Assembly: GCA_001766655.1 (NCBI GenBank)
Contig: MJCC01000002.1
Span: 873,992 to 937,991 of the forward strand
DNA from: Phytomonas francai
Taxonomy: Eukaryota; Euglenozoa; Kinetoplastea; Trypanosomatida; Trypanosomatidae
Length of the DNA: 64,000 nucleotides
Direction of reading: 5' to 3'
Position numbers and translations under genes: made by a program
Notes under the pieces: generated by a model
Databases searched by the model: none
Seen by the model: only the letters and a program-made list of their open reading frames with translations
What the model was told of the DNA's origin: nothing
Part shown: positions 26,447 to 37,900 of the stretch, piece by piece
How positions within the stretch are numbered: the first letter of the stretch is position 1
Layout: every line of letters starts with the position of its first letter

Positions 26447-27832
26447 TTGAAAACGGGTGTCTACAAGAGGGGGGAGGAAAGGAAGGCGGATAATAATATT
26501 GAAAGTTGTTCTTGGAGGAAATAAAATGACCTTGCTAAGCCACCAGCTAAGTTATAAAGAGAGGGGCAAATAGCAAAAATAATCCGTTAAATCATAATCC
26601 ATGCAATAGTGCTTCTGTACCCAAATTGACGAGAAAGGGAGGATAGGTAATTCTTTGGGGGAGGGGGGGGGGGGGCACCGATTCCATTTTAATATACTAA
26701 TCGAGCCCCCTTATTTTTCCCTGCCGCGTTAATCAGCTTTTATATACTAATCTATGAAAACTAATGTGGTTCTTTATGCTAGACACCGGAATTCATTTAC
26801 GTGTGTCTTCTTCTAGTAACGTCTTTGATGGTACAAGCCTAATCATTATTACCCTTCTTCTATTATTATTGAGGTCTGGAAAAGGCTAAAAGTGCTTTTC
26901 GTATTGAGGTAGTGCACTGGTTGTTGCGCCTCTGTAATGAACTATCAAGTTGGTATTTTTATCCCCTTTAGATTTAAGTTGGCGTTTTCTTAGAGATCAA
27001 GGATGTCCTGTATGCAGTGCACGTGTTGATTAACTTGGAAACTGCACCAATAGTCCAGGACTTTAGATTTTAAAGCATGTCTTACAGTGTTTCCTTCTGC
27101 AGATGTCTTGAGCATTCCGCGCTGCCTTTGTTCACGAGTCAGAGTGGTCAAATACTCTCCGTCTTTTCGCTTGCTAACCTTATTTAAAATCACCAATGCT
27201 CAACGATCAAATGACAAGGATGCCTCTTTATGAACCAATTGGTTTTGTGTCTCACTTCCATTTTCAGCAACACTCAACGTTCGCATTGCAGCATCACCTA
27301 CTTGTGTATTGTTTCTTATCGCTTTCATTGTCCTTCTTCATGACTCATTTCGGGAGAGAAAGAAACTAAAATATATACACACGGACGCACATACACTGGC
27401 CTCCGAAGGAAATAAGAGGATGCGCTGCAGAAAACGTTACTGAATTCATTTTTTGCACCCCTTGTTTTAGTAAAAATGCAAGGCAAATGAAAAGAGTATA
27501 TGGTTTCAAAAAAAAAAAGGATGCCAGTCTTAAAAAAGAAACCGTTCTTTGAAGCGTAGAACTGTTGAAGGAAAAAATGTTAGAGGTATCATGCGACTAT
27601 TTTCTTTTTCCTAAATTCACCCTACTTTTGCCACATTTCTTTTCCGTATTCTTCTCCGTTGCATGGTTTCTTTTCTAGGATAGAGGAGTTGTTGTTGTTG
27701 TTTTTGTTTTTATTTTAGCTTTCTTATTATCGTACGTTATCTGGACGTTTGGTTAAAAAATTCGGTGGTAATTGCAAGTTAAGGTAAGGTAGCTGAAGGT
27801 TAGAAAGGAGCATACCTGGCGAGAATACAAAA
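26447..27832 (+). other. Long spacer upstream of alpha-COP
   Basis: 1.4 kb without a supported gene. It contains a G-rich run (26657-26675) and a 68-codon antisense open frame (26990-27196) with a fairly even residue mix but no recognisable family, which is left uncalled. A pyrimidine tract at 27688-27716 ends in TTTTAG (AG 27717-27718), a strong acceptor candidate 114 bases before the alpha-COP ATG. Confidence 0.45.
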
Positions 27833-30800
27833 ATGTTCACCAAGTTCGATGTTCGCTCGTCAAGAGTGAAAGGGATTAGCTTCCACAAACAACGGTCGTG
27901 GATTCTATGTGGGCTCCACAACGGGATGGTCCAAATATGGGACTATCGCATGAATATGTCTATAGAAACCTTTAACGATCATAGTGGGTCCGTCCGTGGC
28001 GTTGACTTTCACGATACGCAGCCGATCTTCGTGACGGGGGCCGATGACGCGACGGTGAAGGTGTGGAATTATAAGCTGCGGCGCTGCCTGTACACGCTGA
28101 CGGGGCACCTCGACTACGTGCGCACGACCTTCTTCCACCACGAGCAGCCCTGGATCCTTTCCAGCTCCGACGACTACACGATTCGCATCTGGAATTGGCA
28201 AAACCGCAAGAGCGTGGCGTGTCTGCCGGGCCACAACCACTTCGTGATGTGCGCGCAGTTTCACCCGCATGAGGACCTGATCGTCTCGGCGAGTCTGGAC
28301 AAGACGATCCGGGTCTGGGATATCTCGCTCCTCCGAAACCACCGCCAGGAGACGACCCTCACGCATGATCTTTTGAGGACGAACGACGTGATCGTGAAGT
28401 CCGTCCTCGAGGAGCATGAGCGGGGGGTGAATTGGGTAGCCTTTCACCCGACAAAGTCGTACTTCGTATCGGGGTCGGATGACCGGACGGTGGGCATCTG
28501 GAGGCTGACAAGGACGGCATGCTACCTCGAGGCCTCGCTCCGCGGACACACGAATAATGTCTGCTGCGTGACCTTCCTCAAGGACTTTATCATATCCAAC
28601 GGCGAGGATCGCACGATTCGCGTCTGGGATTCGCAGCAGCACCAACAGCTGATGGTATTCCAGCGCGATAACGACCGATATTGGATCCTCGCCACGGATC
28701 TGGAAAACAACCTCATTGCGGCTGGGCACGACTCCGGCTTGCAGGTATTCAAGATCCTAAACGAGCGCATCCCCTTCGCAATCGAGAACGGCGGCAACCC
28801 GTCCATGTTCTACGTCTACGAGAATGCGCTGCACAAGTATGAGTTTGAAAACGGCAGCTCGACCTCGGTCTTCCTGCCCTCTCGACTTCATCTGCCGCGG
28901 ACGATCTCGATCAACCCGGCGGATAAACAAGTAGCGTTGTGGTACAAGACCCGAACCGAGACCTTTGGCTTCACGGAGTCCTTTTTCTTCTCCAACTCGG
29001 GCGTCGTGGGCGAGGGTAATATTTTCAGACATCAGAACGTGATGGGCTCCGTCTTTTTTGGTCCCAACAAGCTTGCCTATGCTGACAAGAGAGGTAAGCT
29101 TTGCATCTTCAACATCCAGACGAAACAGGAAAAAGTTTTGGATACGGATTTTCCCGTGCAGAGGGTGCTCCCGGCCCCGATGGGTTCCGTTCTCCTGCAG
29201 AGCGCGAATCGCGTCTTTTTATACCATATGGCGCAGCACACGCACGTTGCGGAGGCCGCCGTCGCGGAGGTGCGGCATGTGGTGTGGAGTAAGAACTTCC
29301 GCAAGGTCGCGCTGCTGACCTGCAACTCCATTCTCGTTTTCACCCATCACCTCAAGCCGATCACGACCGTCGTGGAGTCCTCCGCGCGGGTGAAGTCCGC
29401 GGTCTTCGACGAGGCGCGCGACATCCTCTTCTTCACGACCTCGAACCACCTCAAGTACCACAACCTCGGCAGCGGCGAGACCGGCACGATCAACTCACTG
29501 AGGCAGGTCGTGTACCTGGTGAAGGCGGTCGGGAACAAGATCTGGCATCTCACGCGCGCCGGGAAGGTCGTCTTGACCGAGCAGGAGCACGTCGAGCTAG
29601 AATTCAAGATGAAGCTTCAGCAGCAGGCCTACCGCGACGTCATTCGCATCCTCCAGACGGGCGAGCTGAAGGGCCAGGCACTGGTCGGCTACCTGCACAA
29701 GCACAAGCACGCCGACATCGCGCTCCACTTCGTCTCCGACCCCCTCACCCGCTTCCACCTCGCCATCGACTGCGCGGCCGTCGACGTCGCGGAGGCCGCG
29801 GCGAAGGAGCTCGACCAGCCCACGCTCTGGCGCCGCCTCGCCGCGAGGGCGCTCAGCCTCGGCGACCTCCACCTCGCGCAGGCCGCGAGCGCGCGCGCCG
29901 GCGACGATGCGGCCGGCGCCCGCCTCGCCCTCCTCACCGGCAACGCGCGCCTGCTCGCGCGGATCGTCGAGGGCTCCGCCGACGACCACCTCCGCCTCCA
30001 CTACAGCCTCTACCTCGGCGACGTCGGGCCGCGGGTGGCCGCGCTCGCGCGGGCCGGCCGCCTCGCCCTCGCCGCGNNNNNNNNNNNNNNNNNNNNNNNN
30101 NNNNNNNNNNNNNNNNNNNNNNNNNNNNNNNNNNNNNNNNNNNNNNNNNNNNNNNNNNNNNNNNNNNNNNNNNNNNNNNNNNNNNNNNNNNNNNNNNNNN
30201 NNNNNNNNNNNNNNNNNNNNNNNNNNNNNNNNNNNNNNNNNNNNNNNNNNNNNNNNNNNNNNNNNNNNNNNNNNNNNNNNNNNNNNNNNNNNNNNNNNNN
30301 NNNNNNNNNNNNNNNNNNNNNNNNNNNNNNNNNNNNNNNNNNNNNNNNNNNNNNNNNNNNNNNNNNNNNNNNNNNNNNNNNNNNNNNNNNNNNNNNNNNN
30401 NNNNNNNNNNNNNNNNNNNNNNNNNNNNNNNNNNNNNNNNNNNNNNNNNNNNNNNNNNNNNNNNNNNNNNNNNNNNNNNNNNNNNNNNNNNNNNNNNNNN
30501 NNNNNNNNNNNNNNNNNNNNNNNNNNNNNNNNNNNNNNNNNNNNNNNNNNNNNNNNNNNNNNNNNNNNNNNNNNNNNNNNNNNNNNNNNNNNNNNNNNNN
30601 NNNNNNNNNNNNNNNNNNNNNNNNNNNNNNNNNNNNNNNNNNNNNNNNNNNNNNNNNNNNNNNNNNNNNNNNNNNNNNNNNNNNNNNNNNNNNNNNNNNN
30701 NNNNNNNNNNNNNNNNNNNNNNNNNNNNNNNNNNNNNNNNNNNNNNNNNNNNNNNNNNNNNNNNNNNNNNNNNNNNNNNNNNNNNNNNNNNNNNNNNNNN

Positions 30801-31442
30801 NNNNNNNNNNNNNNNNNNNNNNNNNNNNNNNNNNNNNNNNNNNNNNNNNNNNNNNNNNNNNNNNNNNNNNNNNNNNNNNNNNNNNNNNNNNNNNNNNNNN
30901 NNNNNNNNNNNNNNNNNNNNNNNNNNNNNNNNNNNNNNNNNNNNNNNNNNNNNNNNNNNNNNNNNNNNNNNNNNNNNNNNNNNNNNNNGCTCGCGCTCCG
31001 GGCGGCCGACCCCGCCGGCGGCGAGGCCCTCGCGCTGGCGATGCAGCTCACCCACGCGCGGCTGCGGCCCGCGCACCTCGGCCTCGTCCTCGCCCAGGCG
31101 ATGGCGCGGGCCTACAAACGCGGGAACGTCCGGATGGCCGCGCGGGTCGCGGGGCGGCTGCTGGAGCTCGACCCCCCGCCCGCGAAGGCGCGGCAGGCCG
31201 AGCGGATCCTCGCGGCCGCGGCCCGCGGGGCCGTCGACGCCGTCGCCGTCGACTACGACGAGCGCAACCCCTTCACCGTCTGCGCGGTCTCGCTGCGGGC
31301 GGTCTACAAGGGCACCGGCGCCCTCGTGCGCTGCGGCTACTGCGGCTCGGCCGCCGAGGAGGCCTACAAGGGAAGGCTCTGCCCGATCTGCGAGATCGCC
31401 GAGCTCGGCGCGGACTGCTCCGGGCTGAAGAACCAGATGTAG
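27833..31442 (+). CDS. COPA: Coatomer subunit alpha (alpha-COP), with internal gap
   Basis: Large COPI coat subunit for retrograde Golgi-to-ER transport. The N-terminus FDVRSSRVKGISFHK and the LHNGMVQIWDYRM repeat are diagnostic. WD40 repeats fill residues 1-310, followed by the second propeller-like region and the start of the alpha-solenoid before a gap. After the gap the C-terminal domain resumes (LALAMQLTHARL, then DYDERNPFTVC and YKGTGALVRCGYCG) and ends at TAG 31440-31442. The frames before and after the gap differ, so the N run does not have the true length modulo 3; reading straight through gives a false tail to 31567. The C-terminal region carries CxxC...CxxC where animal alpha-COP has a looser cysteine pattern. 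GC-rich from about 29,600. Confidence 0.95.
30077..30988. other. Assembly gap (912 N)
   Basis: Run of N inside the GC-rich alpha-solenoid part of alpha-COP. Its length is inconsistent with the reading frames on either side. Confidence 1.
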
Positions 31443-32202
31443 CGCTTGAAGGGGATAAATTTAAAAAAAAAATGAAAAGGGGGAAAAAGGAAGTGAGAGA
31501 AAAAGTGGGGGGGGGAGGGAGGGTCCGACGCACCGTGTTTCTTCGTTGGGTGACGCAAAAACGTTGACTGTTGTGAGATAACAAAGATCAAGAAAATCGC
31601 GAGCGAGGGAAGGAGTGCTGAAGCAACCGGAATTTTGCTGTTTCCTTTCAAACGTTTGAGATGGATATAACAAATTTGACTTGAAGGAGCACATGTCGCT
31701 TAGCTGCGGACTCGCATTCCATTAGAAATACCTACTATTAAAATTGGGTGGGCTTTTTACTTTTTTTTTTTCTAGGGGAGGAGGGGGCTTATTTGGCTGT
31801 CTTTCACTAGTCGAAATCACTAGAGAAATAAAGGAACTTTGCATGTGTTGTTTTTTCCTTTCGATGTTTACCTATTAAGCAAATGATGAACAATAAGATT
31901 TAATTAGATTAAAGCATGAGTCTCTGGCATTTTTTTTTATTACGCACAGGTTCTTATTATCCAAAAGTGGAATTTTTCACCCCTTGAGTACCGCGCATGG
32001 GTTTTGTTTTAGGCCAAATATCAGAAGTCTGCATGTTTGTGCTTGTTTAAGTATGAACTACTTATTTTTAATTCTTTTTTTTCCCGAGCAGAAGCTTCTA
32101 GATTTTAGGAATACCTAAATTAGTAGGCAATCCGAACAAAGAGAAGAAAAAAGGAGGAAAGGCGAATAGCAATACGAATAAAACCGAAGCGATTGATCGG
32201 CG
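31443..32202 (+). other. Spacer with two acceptor candidates
   Basis: AT-rich spacer with a G run near 31506-31515. A T run ending in TCTAG at 31775 and a stronger tract at 32061-32085 ending in GAGCAG (AG 32090-32091) are acceptor candidates; the second is 112 bases from the next ATG. No coding content. Confidence 0.45.
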
Positions 32203-32541
32203 ATGGCTGGTTGGAATGAGAAGATGGCCAAGATGGCCTTCCGGCGCTCAAAGTTCCGGCGCCTGGCGTGGGGGGACGGCGATCCCTACCCCTACACCCC
32301 GCGCGCGACCTTCCGCTACCAGTGGGATGACTGGCCGCTCTGGGAGAAGGTCTGGCACCTCTCCCTCGGCGTCATCGGGCTCGAGTTCGTGATTTGGGCG
32401 TACTACTCCAAGCTCAACAGCCGAATGGACTGGGCCCGCGAGGAGGCCCTCCGTCGAATGCGTCTGCGGCGAGAAGCTCAGGAGTTGATGATCTTAGAAG
32501 GTGAAACATTCGACTCGGACATCCAGCACGATCGCCGCTAA
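32203..32541 (+). CDS. Small single-TM protein, probably mitochondrial
   Basis: 112 residues. A basic, amphipathic-looking N-terminus (MAGWNEKMAKMAFRRSKFRR) is followed by an aromatic PYTPRATFRYQWDDWPLWEK segment, one predicted membrane helix at about 50-67 (LSLGVIGLEFVIWAYY) and a charged helix (WAREEALRRMRLRREAQELM). Size, layout and Trp/Tyr content are typical of accessory subunits of mitochondrial respiratory complexes. The WAREEA element faintly recalls the C-terminal helix of complex I NDUFB11/ESSS. That is a resemblance only; no family is assigned. Confidence 0.65.
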   Translation: MAGWNEKMAKMAFRRSKFRRLAWGDGDPYPYTPRATFRYQWDDWPLWEKVWHLSLGVIGLEFVIWAYYSKLNSRMDWAREEALRRMRLRREAQELMILEGETFDSDIQHDRR

Positions 32542-33638
32542 AGCGGCTTGAGGGTTCAAATTACTTTTTTCGAGGGGTTGGGGTTGCTGTTAGTGGTGGT
32601 GGTGGTGGTGGTGGTCGTTTAGCTGGTGTAGGAATCACAGACTTTTCAGGAATGTAGGCAACCTTTTAGTAATTTATTTATTTGATGTCATTTTTATCAT
32701 ACTGTTATTTCCTATCTATTAGCGGATATAATTGCACTAAAGTAGATCCATTATTTCCTAATATTGGGGCACAGAGGTGTACCGTGGCGTGTTGTTTCCC
32801 TTTATTTTGAGTTTTTACAAATCTGTCTCCTTCCGGATCTGTATCATTAAATTCTTCACAGACCCTTTCTCGTCTTATTGCTCTATCACTTTACAGCTTT
32901 ACCCCTTTTCAAACTCGTTCAGATGATAAAACGTAGTATGTACAGAAGGGTTTAACTAGTGCCCCCCGTCAAGCTCCTGGGAGGGCTGTTTCAGATGCCT
33001 GTAGAAACAAAAAAAAGTACGTCGTGAGAGTAGATCGACTCCATAAAAAAATCTACTCTACTTGTATCCCCAAACTTACAAACAATCGCAGCGTGGTAAG
33101 GAATGTATTTGGCTGTAGTGAAGCGAGGGTTGAGGTAGAGGCTAAACGCAGTCCTACTAATCTAAGCTGAAGCTGATTGTGGGGTAACATACAAAGTTCT
33201 TTATAGTAAAGCCTATTTCACGTTTGGGGAGCATACTCAATCAGCAGGTTCCGTCTGAAGGTGACCTACCCACCCCTTTACTATTGGACCATTCATTCCT
33301 TTTGATGCCGCGAATCGTTAAACGGTGTATGGTGTCGTACAAAGAGTGAATTATTCACGCGCGCGTATACCAGTTTGTAGGGATGTGTGTGGTGGTAAGT
33401 AAAAGAATTATCGTGACTATAAAGAATAGGAAAGGAACTCGGATAGTTCAAAAAGGATATTCGTCTTCTATCCATTCAGATTCCCTCATGCTTCTCTGTT
33501 CAGTAATCCTCACTCAGCCTTCCAGTGGAATATCTTCTTTCATGGTTAGCAACTGCAATATCATCTATCCTATACTTATCATCATACGTAAAAGCAAAAA
33601 AAAAAAGTGTTTATCTCACCAAGGCTCTAAAAAAAAAA
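32542..33638 (+). other. Long spacer with GGT microsatellite
   Basis: 1.1 kb without a supported gene. It contains a GGT trinucleotide run (32592-32615) just after the stop of the preceding gene. Pyrimidine-rich sequence with CAG at about 33476-33526 may supply the PSMB4 acceptor. An A10 run directly precedes the PSMB4 ATG. Confidence 0.45.
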
Positions 33639-34301
33639 ATGGCTTCTGGAGGCTCTGTTATCGCTTTCAAGTATAATGGAGGGGTCCTTCTCGCTTCCGA
33701 TACGTTGCTTTCCTATGGTTCTCTCGCCAAATGGCCAAATATCCCTCGCATTAAGATTATCGGATCCTACTCCGCGATTTGTGCCACGGGCGACTACGCA
33801 GACTTTCAGTATATGTCGACTCTAGTCGCTAATAACATCCAACACAAAAAAATGTACTACAACGTGGATGAGCTCGGCCCAAGCGAGATTTTTTCCTTTT
33901 TGCATCGTAAAATATACGAAAAGCGCTGCGATTTCGAGCCCTGCTTATGTCGGTTTGTATTTATTGGCTGTCGTGATGGGGAGACGTTTTTGGGCGGTGT
34001 TGATGACGTCGGAACGAAATGGACGGACGACTGCGTGGCAACGGGCTACGGCGCGTATCTGGCGATTCCGCTCATCCGAGAGGCTCTTGAGAAAAATCCA
34101 AATGGCTTGACGAGGGAAAAGGCAGTGGAACTTATGAAGGATTGTCTTCGCCTTATCTTCTATCGCGAGTGCCGATCTATTAATAAGTTTCAGATCGCCG
34201 ACGCCACGAATGATTCGGTTACGATCGGCGAACCGTTTAGCGTGGACACTAATTGGGAACTGGAAGGGTTTTCGTTTGGAAAAACGGCTATTATTGCATA
34301 A
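33639..34301 (+). CDS. PSMB4: 20S proteasome subunit beta-7 (PSMB4 type)
   Basis: 220 residues of a non-catalytic beta subunit of the 20S core. The stretch GGVLLASDTLLSYGSLAKW followed by PRIKIIGSY and ATGDYADFQYM is diagnostic of PSMB4 (family: GGVVIAADMLGSYGSLARF, SGDYADFQYL). Later matches are FLGGVDDVG, ATGYGAYLAIPLIREALEK, YRECRSINKFQIA and TNWELEGF. The expected catalytic N-terminal threonine is absent, as in the family. Human PSMB4 has a cleaved propeptide of about 45 residues; here the ATG at 33639 gives only a few extra residues. The frame is open upstream to 33525, but that part runs through A homopolymers, so a longer propeptide cannot be excluded. Confidence 0.93.
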   Translation: MASGGSVIAFKYNGGVLLASDTLLSYGSLAKWPNIPRIKIIGSYSAICATGDYADFQYMSTLVANNIQHKKMYYNVDELGPSEIFSFLHRKIYEKRCDFEPCLCRFVFIGCRDGETFLGGVDDVGTKWTDDCVATGYGAYLAIPLIREALEKNPNGLTREKAVELMKDCLRLIFYRECRSINKFQIADATNDSVTIGEPFSVDTNWELEGFSFGKTAIIA

Positions 34302-34940
34302 AGTTTATGCGAAAGAGGGGGAGGAGGGAATGGGAAAAACGAAGGAACGTCTCGATGCAAGAAACTGGGGCAAAGAAAAGTCCATCTTCAAGATAGATTT
34401 AACACTACCATGAGATTGATTCTGATAAGTGATAAGTGTATTTGATGCTGTACGTATTTTAATAAAAGAACATTTAAAGAAGAAGCCACAAATTGAACCC
34501 GTTCATTGCCCTTTAGATCATGTTAGGTTTTCTTGTTTATCGTGTTTGTGACTAAACGAAAGAGGTGTGATGAGCTATCACTATTTTCGATTTATTCTTT
34601 TTCCGCTCCATAAATTGTCTGATATCTTTCCTTTTATCTAATACTTTCTTCACTCTTTTCATCTTTCTGATCATCACGAAAAGATAAATATACTTGGGAA
34701 GCTGATATACCACGACCAATCAGCTTTAAGATTTTTTTTCTAAGGAGCCAGTGCTCACAAATTAAAGTTTTGCGTTTTAAATATTTTCCGATATACAGAT
34801 ACATATATATACACGTATAGCTGGTTGCATTATACAAACTCTCATTGTGATTTTGAATCCAGAGGAAAAGAAACAAACGCTATCTTTAAAGGGCCTTTTC
34901 CATACTCATTTGAATTTTTTTGGTATTTAACAGATAGTGG
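34302..34940 (+). other. Spacer upstream of TOR
   Basis: AT-rich, with a short TA patch at 34803-34812. A T-rich tract at 34894-34931 ends in AACAG (AG 34932-34933), seven bases before the TOR ATG, a good acceptor candidate. No coding content. Confidence 0.5.
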
Positions 34941-37900
34941 ATGGCGCAAACAAAAGTATTTTCTGATGTCGAGCAACTGGTGCATTACATCCAGAATATC
35001 GCGACGGACCCTGAGAGGCGCCTCACGTTTATTTCTGAATATGTGAGAAGCATCAAGGAATTGCATGGAAAGAACACTCAGGAGTGCGAAAAAGTGATTT
35101 CAACGCTCTTTAATTGCTTAGAAAGCTATGATGTAACGAAAGCCTCCAACTCGGATACGATTGTTGAGCTAACGGTGCTAGATATTCTGTTTAGTCTCGA
35201 CCTTTCCGTGATCCAGGTTTCCCTCTGCGATTCCTACCTTGGAGTCTGCTTGAACTCGGTTTCGGACTTGAAGGTGGCCGATGCGGCAGCGAAGACCTTC
35301 GGTGCGGCGTTAAACTTCAAGATATCGAATGAGTTTATCCAAACGCAGGTGGAGGAGGCCCTGAAGGCGATCCACCCGTCAACGCGTCAGTCGAAACCGA
35401 AGCAAATATGTAGTATCCTCGTGTTAAAAGAGGCAGCCCTTAAATATCCTGTGGTGATTCTTCCCAGGCTAGATGAAATCATCCGGCGGCTGTGGGGTTG
35501 CTTAGCTCAGCAAGACATGACCATTCGCCCGTACGTGGTGACTTTATTTTGTATCGCGACGAAGCTCTTGGCGAACCGGCCGCCCTCGGCGCGGGAGGAA
35601 GTTTACGCGGAGCTCATCAACACACTGAGAAAGAACCTGGCTTCCAAAAACCACGAAGATAAAATCGCGGGGCTGCTCGCCTTTAAAGCAATTGTGGAGA
35701 ACACGGCTAACGGAAACTGTGCGCTGAAGTATGAGGATCTATCGCTCATGATTTTACCGTTCATCATAGGAAAGGATAATTCTTTCTATAAGGCTGAAGA
35801 GCTTCTCGAATTACTCTTCCCCTGCTTAGTCGCCCTCTGTAAGTTCAACAAGAGTCTCTTTATAGCGAATAATATGAAAGTAACGATGAATTTTGTCCTA
35901 CATATGTTGAATTACAAAATCCAACTCAGCGAGGCGCTAAAGATGATCACGCAGATCGTTCCCATCGTAGGGAGAGATGAGTTTGCTAGTTTTTCTAATG
36001 AGATATGCGACGTGATCTGCTATGTCCTCCAAGAGTCTAGCACGCCTTGCTGGGAGGCATTGAAATGCTTTTCGGTGATTTGTAGGATTAGTGCACCGAT
36101 CCGTATGGAAAGCTACGTAGATCTGTGCTTAGAAAAATCGTTTAGATGGGGGTTTTCACCACAGTTAATTGAGTGCATGCAAGACATTATCTCAGTCTCA
36201 CGTCCGGAATATCGCACAAAGTTGGAGGAATCCCTTTTAGATATGATCTCCATCACGCTTTGTGGATCCCCATTCCGCCACCACTCCACAACAAAAAACT
36301 ACCTAGAGTTAGCTAGCGATGGTGAACCGTCTGAGACGCAAATTTCGGTTGCGCTTAATGCACTCGTGGAGTTCGGCTTCTCAAACTCTGAGCTGATGAG
36401 CGACTTCCTGCGAGACTCGGTTCTCCCTATGATTGACAACAAAAACATCGCGATTCGTGAAGCCGCTATTTACACCATCAGAAAACTCCTTATTCCTTTA
36501 GACGAAAAGGAGGACCTGAGCATTGCCCGGCGAATCTGCGTGAATACGGTGATCTCACGCATGCTCACATTAGCGCTCTCAGATTCCAACCCCACCGTAC
36601 GGTATACTATTATTAGCTCCTTCAACGAAGACTTCTATCCTTACCTCAACGAACCTCAGTTCCTCTTGAATCTATACTCAATGCTCGGTGACGAGTCGAT
36701 CGATTGCCACGTGGCCGCAGTTAAGCAGCTTTGTCATATGATTAAGTACAACCCGTCCAGTATTTTGCCGGTTTTGCGAAACGAGATGGTGGTCTTTTTA
36801 GGGTTTATCTCCTCCCAGTGCAACCCGGCGGCGGTTCGAAGCGGGCTTAAGCTTCTCGCTGCGGTTTCCTCTGAGGCCCCTCACTTTGTTGTTAATTTCG
36901 CCGAATCCATTTTAGAGATTTTAGGAACGCAGTTCGAACTCGGCCCGAAATCCCCAATGCTGCCACAGCTTCTGGTGTGCTATACGGAACTCGCCAAGGC
37001 GACGCACCAGTTCAGCAAGGCCCCTCACCCTTTCCGGTGGGAAATCGCGAAGGTGTGTGAGTTGTTTGACTCCCTCCCACCTGAGCAAAGCCACCACGCG
37101 GTCCGTCTGCAGTGTCTATGCTTCCTGAGCGCCACCCTCGGACCACTCTTAGACGGGGAGATCCCGTACAAGATATTCCCTCGACTTTACCCACTCCTCT
37201 CCTCAATCGTCCGCAGCACGGAAGAGCATACTGAAATTCGCCTAGAGGCGCTAAAGTGCTTTGGGATTATTGGCGCCTTAGACTTGCGCATCCTACAATC
37301 CCTCAGCATTGTCAATAGCGAAAACCCAACGTATGCTTGCATGGACGTCTTTGGTCAATTAACGCACCAAAAGTGCTGCCGAGTTGTTCTACACGCCGTC
37401 GCGGCGTTGTGCGATCCGACGGATAAGCGCCCAATCTCATCCTCAATGTACGATCAACTGCTGCGAATGAACATGCAAACCATCCTTAACATCGCGGACC
37501 GCTGCCCATGCTCGCGCACGGAAATGACCGTCATCATTGACCCCCTTATGAGGGTTATTTGCCAGCTCAAGAGTGGCCGGATGCTTGCCTCCATCATCTA
37601 CGAATACACCAATATCATTAAATTCATCGGTGAGCCCGTTCTCAAGCACGTCGAAAGCATCTATCACGTCTTCGAGGACGTGTGGAAAAGGCATGCGCCG
37701 TATCGCTTTCTTGTTGTTCGTATGCTTTCCGTTCTCACGAAGTTCGAGAATTCCGTCAGTGATAACTACCGCTACCACCACACCCTCGCGCTGCCGCGGA
37801 TCCTCAGCACTCTCAGCGACGCGGACTCACCGATGGACGTCAAGTACACGATCCTGGAGTATATCCTACGCCATATCGGCATCCTTCAGGGCTCCTGCGA

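Noticed and set aside
26990..27196. 68-codon - strand frame in the spacer before alpha-COP
   Set aside because: It is antisense to the array, short, starts without context and matches nothing recognised; kept only as a note in the spacer entry.
31443..31567. Extension of alpha-COP to 31567
   Set aside because: It arises from reading through the N gap in the wrong frame; the frame carrying the conserved C-terminal domain stops at 31442.
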